From the NCBI RefSeq assembly GCF_025200715.1, contig NZ_CP104143.1, positions 806,001 through 870,000 of the forward strand: 64,000 nucleotides of DNA, written 5' to 3'. Shown piece after piece: positions 16,339-24,464 of this stretch. Position 1 is the first letter of the stretch; each line of letters starts with the position of its first letter. The notes beneath the pieces are model-generated. The model had not been told where the DNA came from. It worked only from the letters and a program-made list of their open reading frames with translations, and made no database searches. The position numbers were made by a program, and so were the translations under genes. Source of the DNA: Rhizobium sullae (GTDB taxonomy: Bacteria > Pseudomonadota > Alphaproteobacteria > Rhizobiales > Rhizobiaceae).

Positions 16339-17328
16339 ATGACGCAAAACGGAAATCTCAAACGCCGTGTACGTGCTCGCGCGGCCAAAACCGGCGAATC
16401 ATACACCGCAGCTCTCCAACATATTCGCCAACCTCCGGACGAGCCCGCTATCCGTTCGATACGGATGGCTGTAGCCCAAACATCCCTGTTCAATGATCCC
16501 CGTGACATTTCGGCGTTTCATGCCAGTGGAACGGAGATGCGCCGCCTCATGCGTGACGCCCATAAAGCCGGGGCTCGCCTCTTGCATTTCCCGGAAGGAA
16601 CAACCTGCTGGCCACATAAACGAATCATGTCCGAAATCGGGCCGAGAGAAATCGGGCCTTCCGACTGGACGCGCTTCGAATGGGGCGCTTTGCGCGAGGA
16701 ACTGGAAGTCACCAGAAGACTTGCGAACGAGCTTAAGCTTTGGACGGTATTCGGTTCCGTCCATCAGCTCACCTCGCCGCACCGGCCGCATAACAGCCTT
16801 TATGTCGTCTCCGACCGTGGGGAGCTGGTGACGCGCTATGATGAGCGCCTGCTATCGAACACGAAAATCTCGTTCATGTACTCGCCAGGGAGGATCCCCG
16901 TGACTTTTGAGGTGGATGGCTTCCGTTTCGGCTGCGCGATCGGCATGGAAGCGCACTATCCCGAGATATTCATCGAATACGAGAAACTTAATGTCGATTG
17001 CGTCCTGTTCTCGACAGCAGGAGATAGCCCTTCTAATGCTCCGGCATTTGCCGCTGAGGTATTGGGGCATGCGGCAAGCAATATTTACTGGGTCAGCTAT
17101 TCCACCCTTGCACCCCAGAGCACGGCCGTTCCCTCGGGAATTGCCGCTCCAGATGGTCAGTGGGCAGCACAATGCCCTAAGAACGGTATGCCCGCTATTG
17201 CTGTCGCTGACATCAAAATTGATCCGGAAAATCTTGCAAGGCCATGGCGGCGACGGGTCCGGACCGATCTTTACACGCCTCATCAGGTAAACGGTGATCC
17301 GAGGAGCGACGGCAAAAACCTATTCTAA
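16339..17328 (+). CDS. Carbon-nitrogen hydrolase (nitrilase) superfamily protein, probably without the catalytic Cys and Lys
   Basis: A 329-residue protein. Residues 1-30 form the basic RVRARAAKTGESYTAALQHI helix segment also seen on other rhizobial and actinobacterial proteins. Residues 40-310 follow the nitrilase fold: FPEGT keeps the catalytic Glu (E86). In the subfamily as I recall it, a Lys is found in RYDKR and a Cys in CALCIE; here these read RYDER (E169) and CAIGME (G202). The Cys to Gly change is one base away from TGC. If the alignment holds, two of the three catalytic residues are gone and the protein is a pseudoenzyme. AAAGG precedes ATG 16339. Confidence 0.75.
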   Translation: MTQNGNLKRRVRARAAKTGESYTAALQHIRQPPDEPAIRSIRMAVAQTSLFNDPRDISAFHASGTEMRRLMRDAHKAGARLLHFPEGTTCWPHKRIMSEIGPREIGPSDWTRFEWGALREELEVTRRLANELKLWTVFGSVHQLTSPHRPHNSLYVVSDRGELVTRYDERLLSNTKISFMYSPGRIPVTFEVDGFRFGCAIGMEAHYPEIFIEYEKLNVDCVLFSTAGDSPSNAPAFAAEVLGHAASNIYWVSYSTLAPQSTAVPSGIAAPDGQWAAQCPKNGMPAIAVADIKIDPENLARPWRRRVRTDLYTPHQVNGDPRSDGKNLF

Positions 17329-17435
17329 ATGATCTCCGACCGTTTCGGGGCCGACTGGGTCCCCTGACACCACGATGTTGTCGTGGGTTCCTGACATTCG
17401 TGCCAAACTCGTTGTCAGTAAATTCCAAGGAAAAT

Positions 17436-17479
17436 GTCCGTCGCAAAAAAATCAGCGCAAGGTCGACTTTGCGACGGAC
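17436..17479 (-). terminator. Long inverted repeat downstream of the DUF2147 gene
   Basis: GTCCGTCGCAAA (17436-17447) and TTTGCGACGGAC (17468-17479) are a perfect 12-base inverted repeat with a 20-base spacer, starting eight bases after the stop codon of the minus-strand DUF2147 gene. On that strand the stem is followed by ATTTTCC, a weak T tract. It probably ends that transcript. Confidence 0.5.
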
Positions 17480-17487
17480 TGGGCGTC

Positions 17488-17826
17488 TTAAAGCCGCGTC
17501 CAGCTCTGCGACTTGCAGAGCACCTTGAGCACGCAGCCCTTCATCTTCAGCGAATTGCCGGTAACGCTTCCCGAGCCGCTGTAGGTCTTGTCGTTTTTCG
17601 GGTCGGTGATCTCGCCATTATAAGTGCCGCCGGTGCCGGCAAGCGTTCCGATCTTCTTGCCGGCGAATTTGCCGGTCTTCAGCGTGACGCAGTAGCTGCC
17701 ACCGCAAGAAGCGATTTGGGCGGTTTCGCCCGAGTCCGTCTTCCAACTGCCAACGATCGGCTCCTCCGCATAAGCAAGGCTGGCCGAAAGCGCCATTGCG
17801 CTGGCAAGAATAAGTGTGCGGATCAT
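17488..17826 (-). CDS. DUF2147 domain protein, secreted
   Basis: A 112-residue protein with a clear signal peptide (MIRTLILASAMALSASLAYA, cleavage after AYA) and a DUF2147 core that begins with EEPIVGSWKT and contains two Cys in ASCGGSYC. The domain is a small lipocalin-like periplasmic module of unknown role. ATG 17826 is well supported by AGGGAGGAAAAG immediately upstream; the longer upstream frame is not needed. A terminator-like inverted repeat follows. Confidence 0.82.
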   Translation of the reverse strand: MIRTLILASAMALSASLAYAEEPIVGSWKTDSGETAQIASCGGSYCVTLKTGKFAGKKIGTLAGTGGTYNGEITDPKNDKTYSGSGSVTGNSLKMKGCVLKVLCKSQSWTRL

Positions 17827-18264
17827 CTTTTCCTCCCTGATGTCCTGAGCGCGGCGAAAATAACTGACGCGAACGTAAAGGTGAATATCCGCGTCGGTGA
17901 AAATCGGCGATTTCCAGCGTGCTTTTGCGCCGGATTTTTCCATTTCTCTTTTTGCGGGCTGATTTTGTGGTGAACGAAAGGTTGATTTTCAAATATGAAT
18001 CTTTCGTAAAATTGTGCGAAAAGTCCTTAATACGCAGGGACTCCGATGTTTAACAAAAACCCAATTTTACCAAGTGTTTGCACTTTGTTTGTCTCAAATT
18101 AATCATGCATTTTAGGCGTTTTTTGAAAGCGTGCCGGCATAGTGGAGCCATCAAACGAGCGGGGCAAACCCGCCACACCGACGGGACCGAAAGCTGCGAT
18201 AGACGGCACGGCGCGGAAGGTAAAACAGGGCAAGTCGATAACAGGCTAAACAGGGATTAAACCG
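17827..18264. other. AT-rich intergenic region, divergent promoters
   Basis: 438 bases between the divergent DUF2147 and Sel1-like genes, notably richer in A and T from about 17940 to 18120 than its surroundings. It contains an imperfect dyad around 17976-18005 (GAAAG...CTTTC flanks with further matches inside). No gene or RNA I can identify. Confidence 0.4.
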
Positions 18265-18531
18265 ATGGCACGCTTTGAAATGCACAATGCTGAAATGGCC
18301 ACCATGGGTGGCGACAACAACGCCGATATCTTCTGCGAAATGGGCCTGATGTATGCAACAGGCCGCGGCTGCGACGTCGATCTCGTCGCCGCCCACAAGT
18401 GGCTGAACATCGCCGCGATCAAGGGCAATGACCGTGCTGCCGAGCTTCGCGCCGATGTCGCCGCCACGATGGACAAGATGCAGCTCGCCGCGGCACTCCG
18501 CGCCGCCCGCGAGTGGATGACGGTCCACTGA
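18265..18531 (+). CDS. Small Sel1-like repeat protein
   Basis: An 88-residue protein carrying about one Sel1/TPR-like unit: MGLMYATGRGCDVDLVAAHK followed by WLNIAAIKGNDRAAELR, the GxxYxxGxGVxxDxxxAxxW pattern. Sel1 units mediate protein contacts; with only one or two units this may act as an adaptor or a regulatory subunit. AGGGA lies eight bases upstream of the ATG. A strong hairpin follows the gene. Confidence 0.78.
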   Translation: MARFEMHNAEMATMGGDNNADIFCEMGLMYATGRGCDVDLVAAHKWLNIAAIKGNDRAAELRADVAATMDKMQLAAALRAAREWMTVH

Positions 18532-18622
18532 GGCTGTCTCCGGCACGAAGGAATAATCGAGAGAAATAACAACCTCAAAAAGAGGGGCTGGCGGGCGCTT
18601 TGGACGGAGCCTGAGCCGGGAG

Positions 18623-18670
18623 AACGGAAACCGCGACCGGCAGAAACAAGGCCGGCGCGGTTTTTCCGTT
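18623..18670. terminator. Strong bidirectional terminator between Sel1-like and HisC-like genes
   Basis: AACGGAAACCGCG pairs with CGCGG-TTTTTCCGTT, with an inner CCGGC/GCCGG stem around an AGAAACAAG loop. The A-rich and T-rich flanks at the stem base allow termination of both convergent transcripts. Confidence 0.7.
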
Positions 18671-18693
18671 TAGAGCCAACAGAACGCTTCAAT

Positions 18694-19806
18694 CTAACCC
18701 AGCGAGCGGAGAACCTGGGGCAGGGCGTCCTCGAAGCGGGTCATATCCCGCTCCGGCCCGACGCTGACGCGGACGCAGCGGTTGAGCGGCGCGACCCCCG
18801 GCATGCGGATAAAGACGCCGTGCTGCATCAACCCGTCGACGATGGCGCGAGCATAGGCACCGTCGCGTCCGGCATCGATCGCGACGAAGTTGGTGGCGGA
18901 CGGCAGCGGCGACAGCTGGTTGGCGCGGGCGATTGCGGCGATGCGCTCGCGCGCGGCGCGGATATTGCCGACGACCTCAGCAAGATAGGTTTGGTCCTTG
19001 AGCGCGGCGAGTGCTGCCGCTGTCGCCAGCCGGTTCATGCCGAAGTGGTTCCTGATCTTGTCGAAGGCCAAAGCCGTGCCGGGCGTCGAGATGGCATAGC
19101 CGACGCGTGCCCCGGCGAGACCGTAGGCCTTGGAGAAGGTACGGGTGCGGACGACGTTCGGCAGGCCGATCAGTGCCTCGATCGAGGGAAGCGAGCCGGC
19201 AGGGCCGGTTTCGCTATAGGCCTCATCGAGCACCAGCAGGCAGGTTTCGGGAAGGGCGCGGGCGAAGGCGATGATTTTGTCCGCATCCCACCAGCTACCC
19301 ATCGGATTGTCCGGGTTGGCGAAGTAGACGAGCGGTGCGTTCTCGCGCTTCGCCGCATCGAGCAGGCCGGAGAGGTCCTCGTGGTCGTTGGCGTAGGGCA
19401 CCGTCACCAGCCGCCCGCCGAAGCCAGCGACATGGAAGTTGAACGTCGGGTAACCGCCGAGCGACGTGACGACCGGCATTCCCGGCTCGATCACCATGCG
19501 GGCGATCTGGCCGAGCAGTTCGTCGATGCCGCCGCCGATCGCGATGTTAGCAGCCATCACGCCGAGATGGGCGGCCAGCGCCTCGCGGAGATCGAAGTTT
19601 TCCGGATCGTTGTATTTCCAGATGTCGCCCGCCTGCTCGCGCATCGCGGCAAGCACGGAGGGCGCGGGGCCGAAGCCGTTTTCATTGGCGCCGATGCGGG
19701 CCTCGACCTTGAGGCCGCGCTGGCGCTCGATGGCCTCGGGACCGACAAAGGGAACGGTGGAAGGAAGGGCGCTGACCAGTGGCGTGAAGCGCGAAAAGGC
19801 GGACAT
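18694..19806 (-). CDS. PLP-dependent class I/II aminotransferase, HisC-like
   Basis: A 370-residue fold-type I aminotransferase. IGANENGFGP near the start, NPDNPMGSWW for substrate/PLP contacts, VLDEAYSE and the Schiff-base lysine in TFSKAYGLAGARVGY are all diagnostic of the histidinol-phosphate aminotransferase clade. Real hisC is usually with his genes, which are absent here, so this may be one of the additional HisC-like aminotransferases of rhizobia (aromatic amino acids or unknown). The start at 19806 gives the usual N-terminus; a start at 19848 adds 14 hydrophobic residues. Confidence 0.83.
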   Translation of the reverse strand: MSAFSRFTPLVSALPSTVPFVGPEAIERQRGLKVEARIGANENGFGPAPSVLAAMREQAGDIWKYNDPENFDLREALAAHLGVMAANIAIGGGIDELLGQIARMVIEPGMPVVTSLGGYPTFNFHVAGFGGRLVTVPYANDHEDLSGLLDAAKRENAPLVYFANPDNPMGSWWDADKIIAFARALPETCLLVLDEAYSETGPAGSLPSIEALIGLPNVVRTRTFSKAYGLAGARVGYAISTPGTALAFDKIRNHFGMNRLATAAALAALKDQTYLAEVVGNIRAARERIAAIARANQLSPLPSATNFVAIDAGRDGAYARAIVDGLMQHGVFIRMPGVAPLNRCVRVSVGPERDMTRFEDALPQVLRSLG

Positions 19807-19902
19807 CGAAATGCAGATTCCCGGGATGATGAAAAATCGCGCCAACAATAGGCGCTGGCATCCTCAAGGCAAGGAAGATTATTTCATAGCGCGCGGACTG
19901 AC

Positions 19903-20310
19903 TTACGGTCTGCTTTCGATGCGCGTCGAGCGGCGCGCTTCCATTGCCTCTATGTTGCCGGCCATGAAATCGGCGCGCACGACGCGTCGAAGGATTTCAG
20001 GATCCATGACGTTGATGAAGCGGACGCCGATGCGCTCGTTGTTGCGGTAGACCTCCGCGCAACCGATGCGATAGGCAAGGCCGAGAATGTTGAGATAGTA
20101 GTGTTTTGGCAGCCCGGCCGTCGACGAGACGACGAAGGTGGCACCGCCGCGGGAAATATCGAGGATTTCAGCGCTTCGAAGCGAGATGCCTGTCAGGCAT
20201 GGACGGACGGCGACGATGCGGGCCGGGCGCTGCACATTGAACTGCTCCCAGCGTACGTCGTAGACTTCCGATCTGACCGTAGCAAGGTGCGTTGCTCGGA
20301 GCATGGACAT
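19903..20310 (-). CDS. PilZ domain protein, atypical N-terminus
   Basis: A 135-residue protein. ATG 20310 has AGGGAGAG seven bases upstream. The C-terminal 100 residues follow the PilZ fold, with the second c-di-GMP motif visible as DISRGGATF. The usual RxxxR motif before the barrel is not clear: the sequence reads QRPARI. PilZ proteins bind c-di-GMP and control motility, polysaccharide or transcription. Without a clear first motif binding is uncertain. A second PilZ-like gene lies 1.9 kb downstream on the same strand. Confidence 0.75.
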   Translation of the reverse strand: MSMLRATHLATVRSEVYDVRWEQFNVQRPARIVAVRPCLTGISLRSAEILDISRGGATFVVSSTAGLPKHYYLNILGLAYRIGCAEVYRNNERIGVRFINVMDPEILRRVVRADFMAGNIEAMEARRSTRIESRP

Positions 20311-20580
20311 GACGCGGCTCTCCCTAGGCCAGCTCATCCTGGCCCTGTTGTCGCATAGCGTCACATGAATGCTTTTCGCATTCGTCAAACGGATCGGGAC
20401 AATTTTAATGAAAGCTAATTTTGTTTTTAGGCGCACAAGCCTGATTTCGCGAGTTCAGGTATCGGATCACCTCTCCGAATCGATTTATGCGTGGACCCTC
20501 CGAACTCTTTCAATTACTGTACGTTTTGCCTCTGTCGATGAAGCGTTTCGCTTCGAATAATCCATCAAGAGGAAACGAAA

Positions 20581-21027
20581 ATGGCTGACATCAAAGTGCC
20601 GTGGGAATCATGGGTTGTGGTCTGTGATGGTGCGAAGGCTTTGATCATGCGCAATGCAGGCAATGCGCTTCTCATGAACCTGCAGGTGTATGAAACGCTG
20701 AGCCAACCCAGCGAGCCCACCCGCGAACTCGGCTCCGATAAGCCGGGACGGGCCCACGCTCCGGACGGCACGAGCGGCAGCGCCATGGAGCAAACGGACT
20801 GGCAGGCGCAGGCGGAAGCCGATTTTCTGAGGCAGATCGCTGCGAAGCTGGATAAGCTGGTCCGTGAAAAAAACGCTCGCCGTATCATCCTGGTGGCGCC
20901 GCCCAAGGCGCTCGGTACTTTGAGGCCGAACCTGAGCGCCGAAGCGCTGGCAGCTATCTCGGCGGAAGTCCCCAAGGATTATACCAACATGCCGGTCGAT
21001 GAGATCGAGCGCCGCCTGGTTGCCTGA
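20581..21027 (+). CDS. Host_attach family protein (AtsE-like)
   Basis: A 148-residue protein that matches the Host_attach family, named after an Agrobacterium gene linked to plant attachment. The pattern is WVVVCDGAKALIMRN at the start, a variable Gly/Pro-rich linker (residues 45-70), then FLRQIAAKLDKLVREKNARRIILVAPPKALGTLR, and a C-terminal helix DYTNMPVDEIERRL. The fold resembles an eRF1/archaeal release-factor domain. GAGGAAACGAAA lies just before the ATG. Its actual role in attachment is unproven. Confidence 0.85.
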   Translation: MADIKVPWESWVVVCDGAKALIMRNAGNALLMNLQVYETLSQPSEPTRELGSDKPGRAHAPDGTSGSAMEQTDWQAQAEADFLRQIAAKLDKLVREKNARRIILVAPPKALGTLRPNLSAEALAAISAEVPKDYTNMPVDEIERRLVA

Positions 21028-21040
21028 TCGGTCCACCGGA

Positions 21041-21072
21041 AGAAGAGCGTGTACAAGGGCTCGCGCTCTTCT
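21041..21072. terminator. Stem-loop between convergent Host_attach and LysR genes
   Basis: AGAAGAGCG (21041-21049) and CGCTCTTCT (21064-21072) form a perfect nine-base stem in the short gap between the two convergent stop codons. There is no long T tract, so its strength is uncertain. Confidence 0.4.
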
Positions 21073-21938
21073 CACCCGCTGCTCTTCCGTCCCGCGAACA
21101 AATCCTCATTCTCGCCGAATAGCGCTGCCAGTCTGTCGATGACTGCGCGCACCTCCGGCCGCTGGCGTTCGTCGTCATGCGCGGTGATCCACATGTCATA
21201 GGTGAGCGGCTCGATGATCGGTCCGGCGCGTGTCAGGCTGGGCTCCGCATCGCCTATGAAGCACGGAAGCACGCCGCGCCCGGCGCCGCCGCGGATCAGG
21301 TGGAAAAGCATGTGCGGCGTATTCGTCCAGCCGGTAATCCAGGAGTCCGGCTGCTCGAAGGTCCATTTGTCCGCCGGCGTGATGGCGCTGTCGGTGCCGA
21401 GCGAAATCCAATTGCGGTTGTCATTATCGAAGCTTGCCGCCTGGTAGGCGGCGTGCGCGACCGTCACTGATCGCCGGATTGCGATATTGCCGTTTTCCGG
21501 GCGGCTGTGCCGGATGGCGATATGCGCTTCGCGATAGGTGAAATCGATATTCATATCGCAGGTCTTGTAGCACATGCGGAACCGGTCTTTCGGCGTCCAG
21601 ATTCTTGCCAGGTGGTCGGCGATGAAACGCGACGTCCAGCTGTCGGCCGCCGTCGAAACGATCGGCAGGGTTAGCACCTCGCCGCGCCAGTCGGAGATCG
21701 ATTGCGCGGCCTCCTGCATCAGGCGCACGCGCTCCAGAAGCGCCGTGCCGTCCTTTGCCAGCAGATAGCCGGTCGGACCGCGTGTGAAAAGCGCGCGGCC
21801 CGTGGCGCGCTCCAGCGCCAGCATGCGCCGGCCGATCGTCGGCGGGCTGAGGCCGGTCTTTGCCGCAGCTGCCGACAGTCCGCCGGCGGTCGCCACGTGG
21901 AAGAAGAGTTGCAGATCGTCCCAGTTCGCGTCTTTCAT
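21072..21938 (-). CDS. LysR family transcriptional regulator
   Basis: A 288-residue regulator. Residues 5-65 form the LysR winged helix-turn-helix (FFHVATAGGLSAAAAKTG, then PTIGRRMLALERATGRALF). The remainder is the periplasmic-binding-like effector domain, less conserved. A short ORF and a PilZ gene lie upstream; the divergent short gene at 22031 is the likeliest local target. The ligand is unknown. Confidence 0.88.
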   Translation of the reverse strand: MKDANWDDLQLFFHVATAGGLSAAAAKTGLSPPTIGRRMLALERATGRALFTRGPTGYLLAKDGTALLERVRLMQEAAQSISDWRGEVLTLPIVSTAADSWTSRFIADHLARIWTPKDRFRMCYKTCDMNIDFTYREAHIAIRHSRPENGNIAIRRSVTVAHAAYQAASFDNDNRNWISLGTDSAITPADKWTFEQPDSWITGWTNTPHMLFHLIRGGAGRGVLPCFIGDAEPSLTRAGPIIEPLTYDMWITAHDDERQRPEVRAVIDRLAALFGENEDLFAGRKSSG

Positions 21939-22030
21939 TTCTGAAAACCCCCTTTCTTCCGCAAGCTCTACATTCGGCGACGGCGAAGGCTTAGTTCAAG
22001 TGCTCCAACAGATAGATGGAGAACCTGACA

Positions 22031-22270
22031 ATGCTTCTCAACTGGGTAGCTCTCTGGAACGGGCTGGAGACAAGAAACAGAAGCGGCCGCCACGACCCTT
22101 TCGCAGACCCGCTCGACGGGCCGGAATGGGACGGCCTGCGGTGGCTCCTGCCGTTGATCGTATGGTTTGCCGCGCGCGACAGCGCCCGCCGTCCCGACCG
22201 GAAGGCGAAGCGCGTCAGACGTCCGCTTCGAAGCTCAGGCGCAGCACATGGTGCAGGAATTCCGCATTGA
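22031..22270 (+). CDS. Small putative protein, unknown
   Basis: A 79-residue ORF starting MLLNWVALWNGLE with GGAG nine bases before the ATG. It has a Trp-rich N-terminus, an acidic middle (DPFADPLDGPEWDG), a short hydrophobic stretch (LRWLLPLIVWFAA) and a strongly basic tail. The last 56 bases overlap the convergent PilZ gene. No family is recognised. It is divergent from the LysR gene, a position where regulated targets often lie. It could still be a chance ORF. Confidence 0.42.
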   Translation: MLLNWVALWNGLETRNRSGRHDPFADPLDGPEWDGLRWLLPLIVWFAARDSARRPDRKAKRVRRPLRSSGAAHGAGIPH

Positions 22271-22565
22271 TCAGCATGTTGAAGCTGATCGTCACGAGCT
22301 CGCCTTCCCGCTTGACGACCGTCGAGCCGATCTCGTCGCGGATGCCGAGAATTTCGAGGAAGAAGTGGTTCGGAACCTCGAGCGTCGGGCTCACTTCGAG
22401 GACGGCGCCGGCGAGATTGATGGTCCGGATCAGGCAGCGGGCCTGCGTGCCGGTGCTGAGGTGATGGCCGACGAAAATGATCTTGCCGGGCCGGTCGAGC
22501 GAGAAATCCCGGTAGGATTTCTCCTGCTCGTTCTTGTCGTCGTTGAGGTGCGTCTGAAAGGCCAT
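22215..22565 (-). CDS. PilZ-like domain protein with degenerate motifs
   Basis: A 116-residue protein. ATG 22565 has GGAGG five bases upstream. It aligns in outline with the other PilZ protein of this window: DRPGKIIFVG, then TINLAGAVLEV where DxSxxG is expected, then NHFFLEILGIRDEIGS. The serine of the second motif is missing and the first motif is unclear, so it may have lost c-di-GMP binding or act as a structural PilZ-like domain. Confidence 0.65.
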   Translation of the reverse strand: MAFQTHLNDDKNEQEKSYRDFSLDRPGKIIFVGHHLSTGTQARCLIRTINLAGAVLEVSPTLEVPNHFFLEILGIRDEIGSTVVKREGELVTISFNMLINAEFLHHVLRLSFEADV

Positions 22566-22902
22566 ATTAGCCTCCACTCGTTGTCCGATTGAAAGGTAAC
22601 GCAAGAATGCTGACAGGTATTGAACAGGATCAATAGAATTTGAGCCTTATGCGTGGCTGGACAAGAAATCCCTTGATTTTCAGCGATCGGTGGAGGCAGG
22701 ACGGTCCATTCTGGGGCGTTCTTGACAGGACGAGCGGCGTCGCCCATATCAGGCGCTGGTTCGAGGCGCCGGCCGCTCGCGGATGAAAGTCCATGGTGAG
22801 GTCCTCGAAGTTCACATCGCAGCCAATTGGTGCATGCTGACTGACGGCAATGCGAGCTCCCCTTTGCAGTCGAAATGGCATGCCTTCCGAAAGGCTGAAC
22901 AC
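22566..22902. other. Intergenic region, no supported gene
   Basis: 337 bases between the divergent PilZ-like and Glyoxalase_8-like genes. An in-frame ATG at 22783 would lengthen the downstream protein by 40 residues without family likeness. I see no terminator or repeat. Confidence 0.35.
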
Positions 22903-23337
22903 ATGACGACCTATCTTCCCATCGATGAACTGAAGGCGCAGGCAAAGCGGCTTCGCCAGGCGATGGAAACGCGCGGTAGCGCGATTTCGCACAGCGCCGC
23001 ACTCGAACTCGTTGCCCAGCAGCATGGCGTGCGTGACTGGAACACACTCTCGGCTCTCGCAACGAAACCGAACGCCGATCCCATCACAGCGCTCTCCGTC
23101 GGCTCGCACGTGCGCGGCCGCTACCTGAACCAGCCGTTTACCGGCAAGATTCTGGCACTCGCAGAGACCGGCGGCGGGCTTCACAAGATCACAATCCATT
23201 TCGATGAACCGGTGGATGTCGTGACCTTCGAGAGCTTTTCCGCCTTCCGCCAGCGCATCAACGCGCAGGTTGACACGAACGGCGTCTCGCCGCGCAAGAC
23301 ATCGAACGGCCGGCCGCATCTGGCGCTCGATATCTAG
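22903..23337 (+). CDS. Glyoxalase-related (Glyoxalase_8) domain protein
   Basis: A 144-residue protein. The first 60 residues, IDELKAQAKRLRQAMETRG then SHSAALELVAQQHGVRDWNT, are the short helical domain that Pfam names after its association with glyoxalase-fold proteins. The C-terminal part (VGSHVRGRYLNQPFTGKIL to VVTFESFSAFRQRI) is a small beta domain also seen on its homologues. No catalytic metal site is visible, so enzymatic activity is doubtful. ATG 22903 is chosen because similarity begins there. Confidence 0.7.
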   Translation: MTTYLPIDELKAQAKRLRQAMETRGSAISHSAALELVAQQHGVRDWNTLSALATKPNADPITALSVGSHVRGRYLNQPFTGKILALAETGGGLHKITIHFDEPVDVVTFESFSAFRQRINAQVDTNGVSPRKTSNGRPHLALDI

Positions 23338-23366
23338 CCCGGAAAGGCTCTAGCTGCCGGAGAGGT

Positions 23367-23528
23367 CTAGCTCTTGCCGGTCGCCGCTGTGGTTGCAGCG
23401 GCGTCGGCCTCCTTCAGCGCTGCGCCGCATTCTTCGCAGCAGACCTCGACGATCTTGCCGCCGAGTTTGACGCTAATGGCTCCGGGACCGAGTTCGCAGT
23501 CGCAGGCAGCGCATGTGGTCTTCTTCAT
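23367..23528 (-). CDS. Small six-cysteine metal-binding protein
   Basis: A 53-residue protein starting MKKTTCAACDCELGPG and continuing EVCCEECGAALKEA: six Cys in two clusters about 20 residues apart, the spacing of a treble-clef or TRASH-like zinc or heavy-metal site. GGAGG lies eight bases upstream of ATG 23528. The C-terminus is an Ala/Thr-rich tail. It follows iolB on the same strand but with no evident link to inositol. The likely role is metal binding or trafficking in the cytosol. Confidence 0.68.
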   Translation of the reverse strand: MKKTTCAACDCELGPGAISVKLGGKIVEVCCEECGAALKEADAAATTAATGKS

Positions 23529-23638
23529 CTGATGATCCTCCGGTTGATCGTCCCCTGATCGGGACGGGACCATGAGATCGCAGTGAACCACCTGCGCGGC
23601 TTTCGCGCTGTCAGATTATTTAGCGATCGAACGCGGCG

Positions 23639-24436
23639 CTAGGCCTTCAGCAGCCATTCGTGCTCGGGTGCGTTGTAGAATTTCCAGATGCGCTTCGGAC
23701 CGGCCATGACGTTGAGATAGTAGAGGTCGTAGCCATGCGTCGCGGCGCAGGGGTGATAGCCCTTGGGAACGAGCGTCACGTCGCCGTCTTCCAGCACCAT
23801 CACCTCGTCCAGCGACCGGTCGTCGGTGTAGACGCGCTGGAAGCCGAAGCCCTGCGGCGGGTTCAGGCGATGATAATAGGTCTCTTCGAGGAAGCTTTCG
23901 TGAGGCAGGTTGTCCTGGTCGTGCTTGTGCGGCGGATAGGAAGAGGTATGGCCTCCGGGCGTGATGACTTCGACGACCAGCAGCGAATGCGCCGAGCCGT
24001 CGTCCTCCGGCATGATATTGTTGACGTAGCGGACATTCGTGCCCTTGCCGCGTGTGAGCGACGGATGCGTGCCGGGCGGAATCGCCTTGGCTTGGTAAGT
24101 GCCGCCGCCGGGAGCGGAGCAGACAGCGAGCTCCAGATCGGTCTCGGCCGTCACCGACCAGGTTGATTCCATCGGGATATAGATCGCATGCGGCGCCCCC
24201 TCGAACGGGCTCATGCGCTCGCCGAGCGTACCGAAATCCTTCGTGCCGGCCGTCGCCTTGCCCTTGCCGCTCACCCAGACGAGGCAGATCTCGCGGTCGC
24301 CGGTCTCGCCGGACGCTGTTTCGCCCGGCTTCAGCCGGTGGAGGTCAAAGCCGACATAGGTCCAGCCGGCGCTTTCCGGCGTGACATGGATGACGCGGCC
24401 GCTCGTGCCGGACGGCTTCACCTTGAGGTTTGGCAT
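23639..24436 (-). CDS. iolB: 5-deoxy-glucuronate isomerase
   Basis: A 265-residue double-cupin enzyme, matching IolB over its full length. HTSSYPPHKHDQDN carries the metal-binding histidines, ESFLEETYYHRLNPPQGFGFQRVYTDD is the family signature, and PKGYHPC lies near the end. It converts 5-deoxy-glucuronate to 5-dehydro-2-deoxy-gluconate in the cytosolic myo-inositol pathway, between IolD and the IolC kinase. GAGGAGAAACACC precedes the ATG. It is the last gene of iolC-iolD-iolE-iolB; a 122-base gap with a palindromic repeat separates it from iolE. Confidence 0.95.
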   Translation of the reverse strand: MPNLKVKPSGTSGRVIHVTPESAGWTYVGFDLHRLKPGETASGETGDREICLVWVSGKGKATAGTKDFGTLGERMSPFEGAPHAIYIPMESTWSVTAETDLELAVCSAPGGGTYQAKAIPPGTHPSLTRGKGTNVRYVNNIMPEDDGSAHSLLVVEVITPGGHTSSYPPHKHDQDNLPHESFLEETYYHRLNPPQGFGFQRVYTDDRSLDEVMVLEDGDVTLVPKGYHPCAATHGYDLYYLNVMAGPKRIWKFYNAPEHEWLLKA

Positions 24437-24464
24437 GGTGTTTCTCCTCGTGCGTTAGTGGGGG

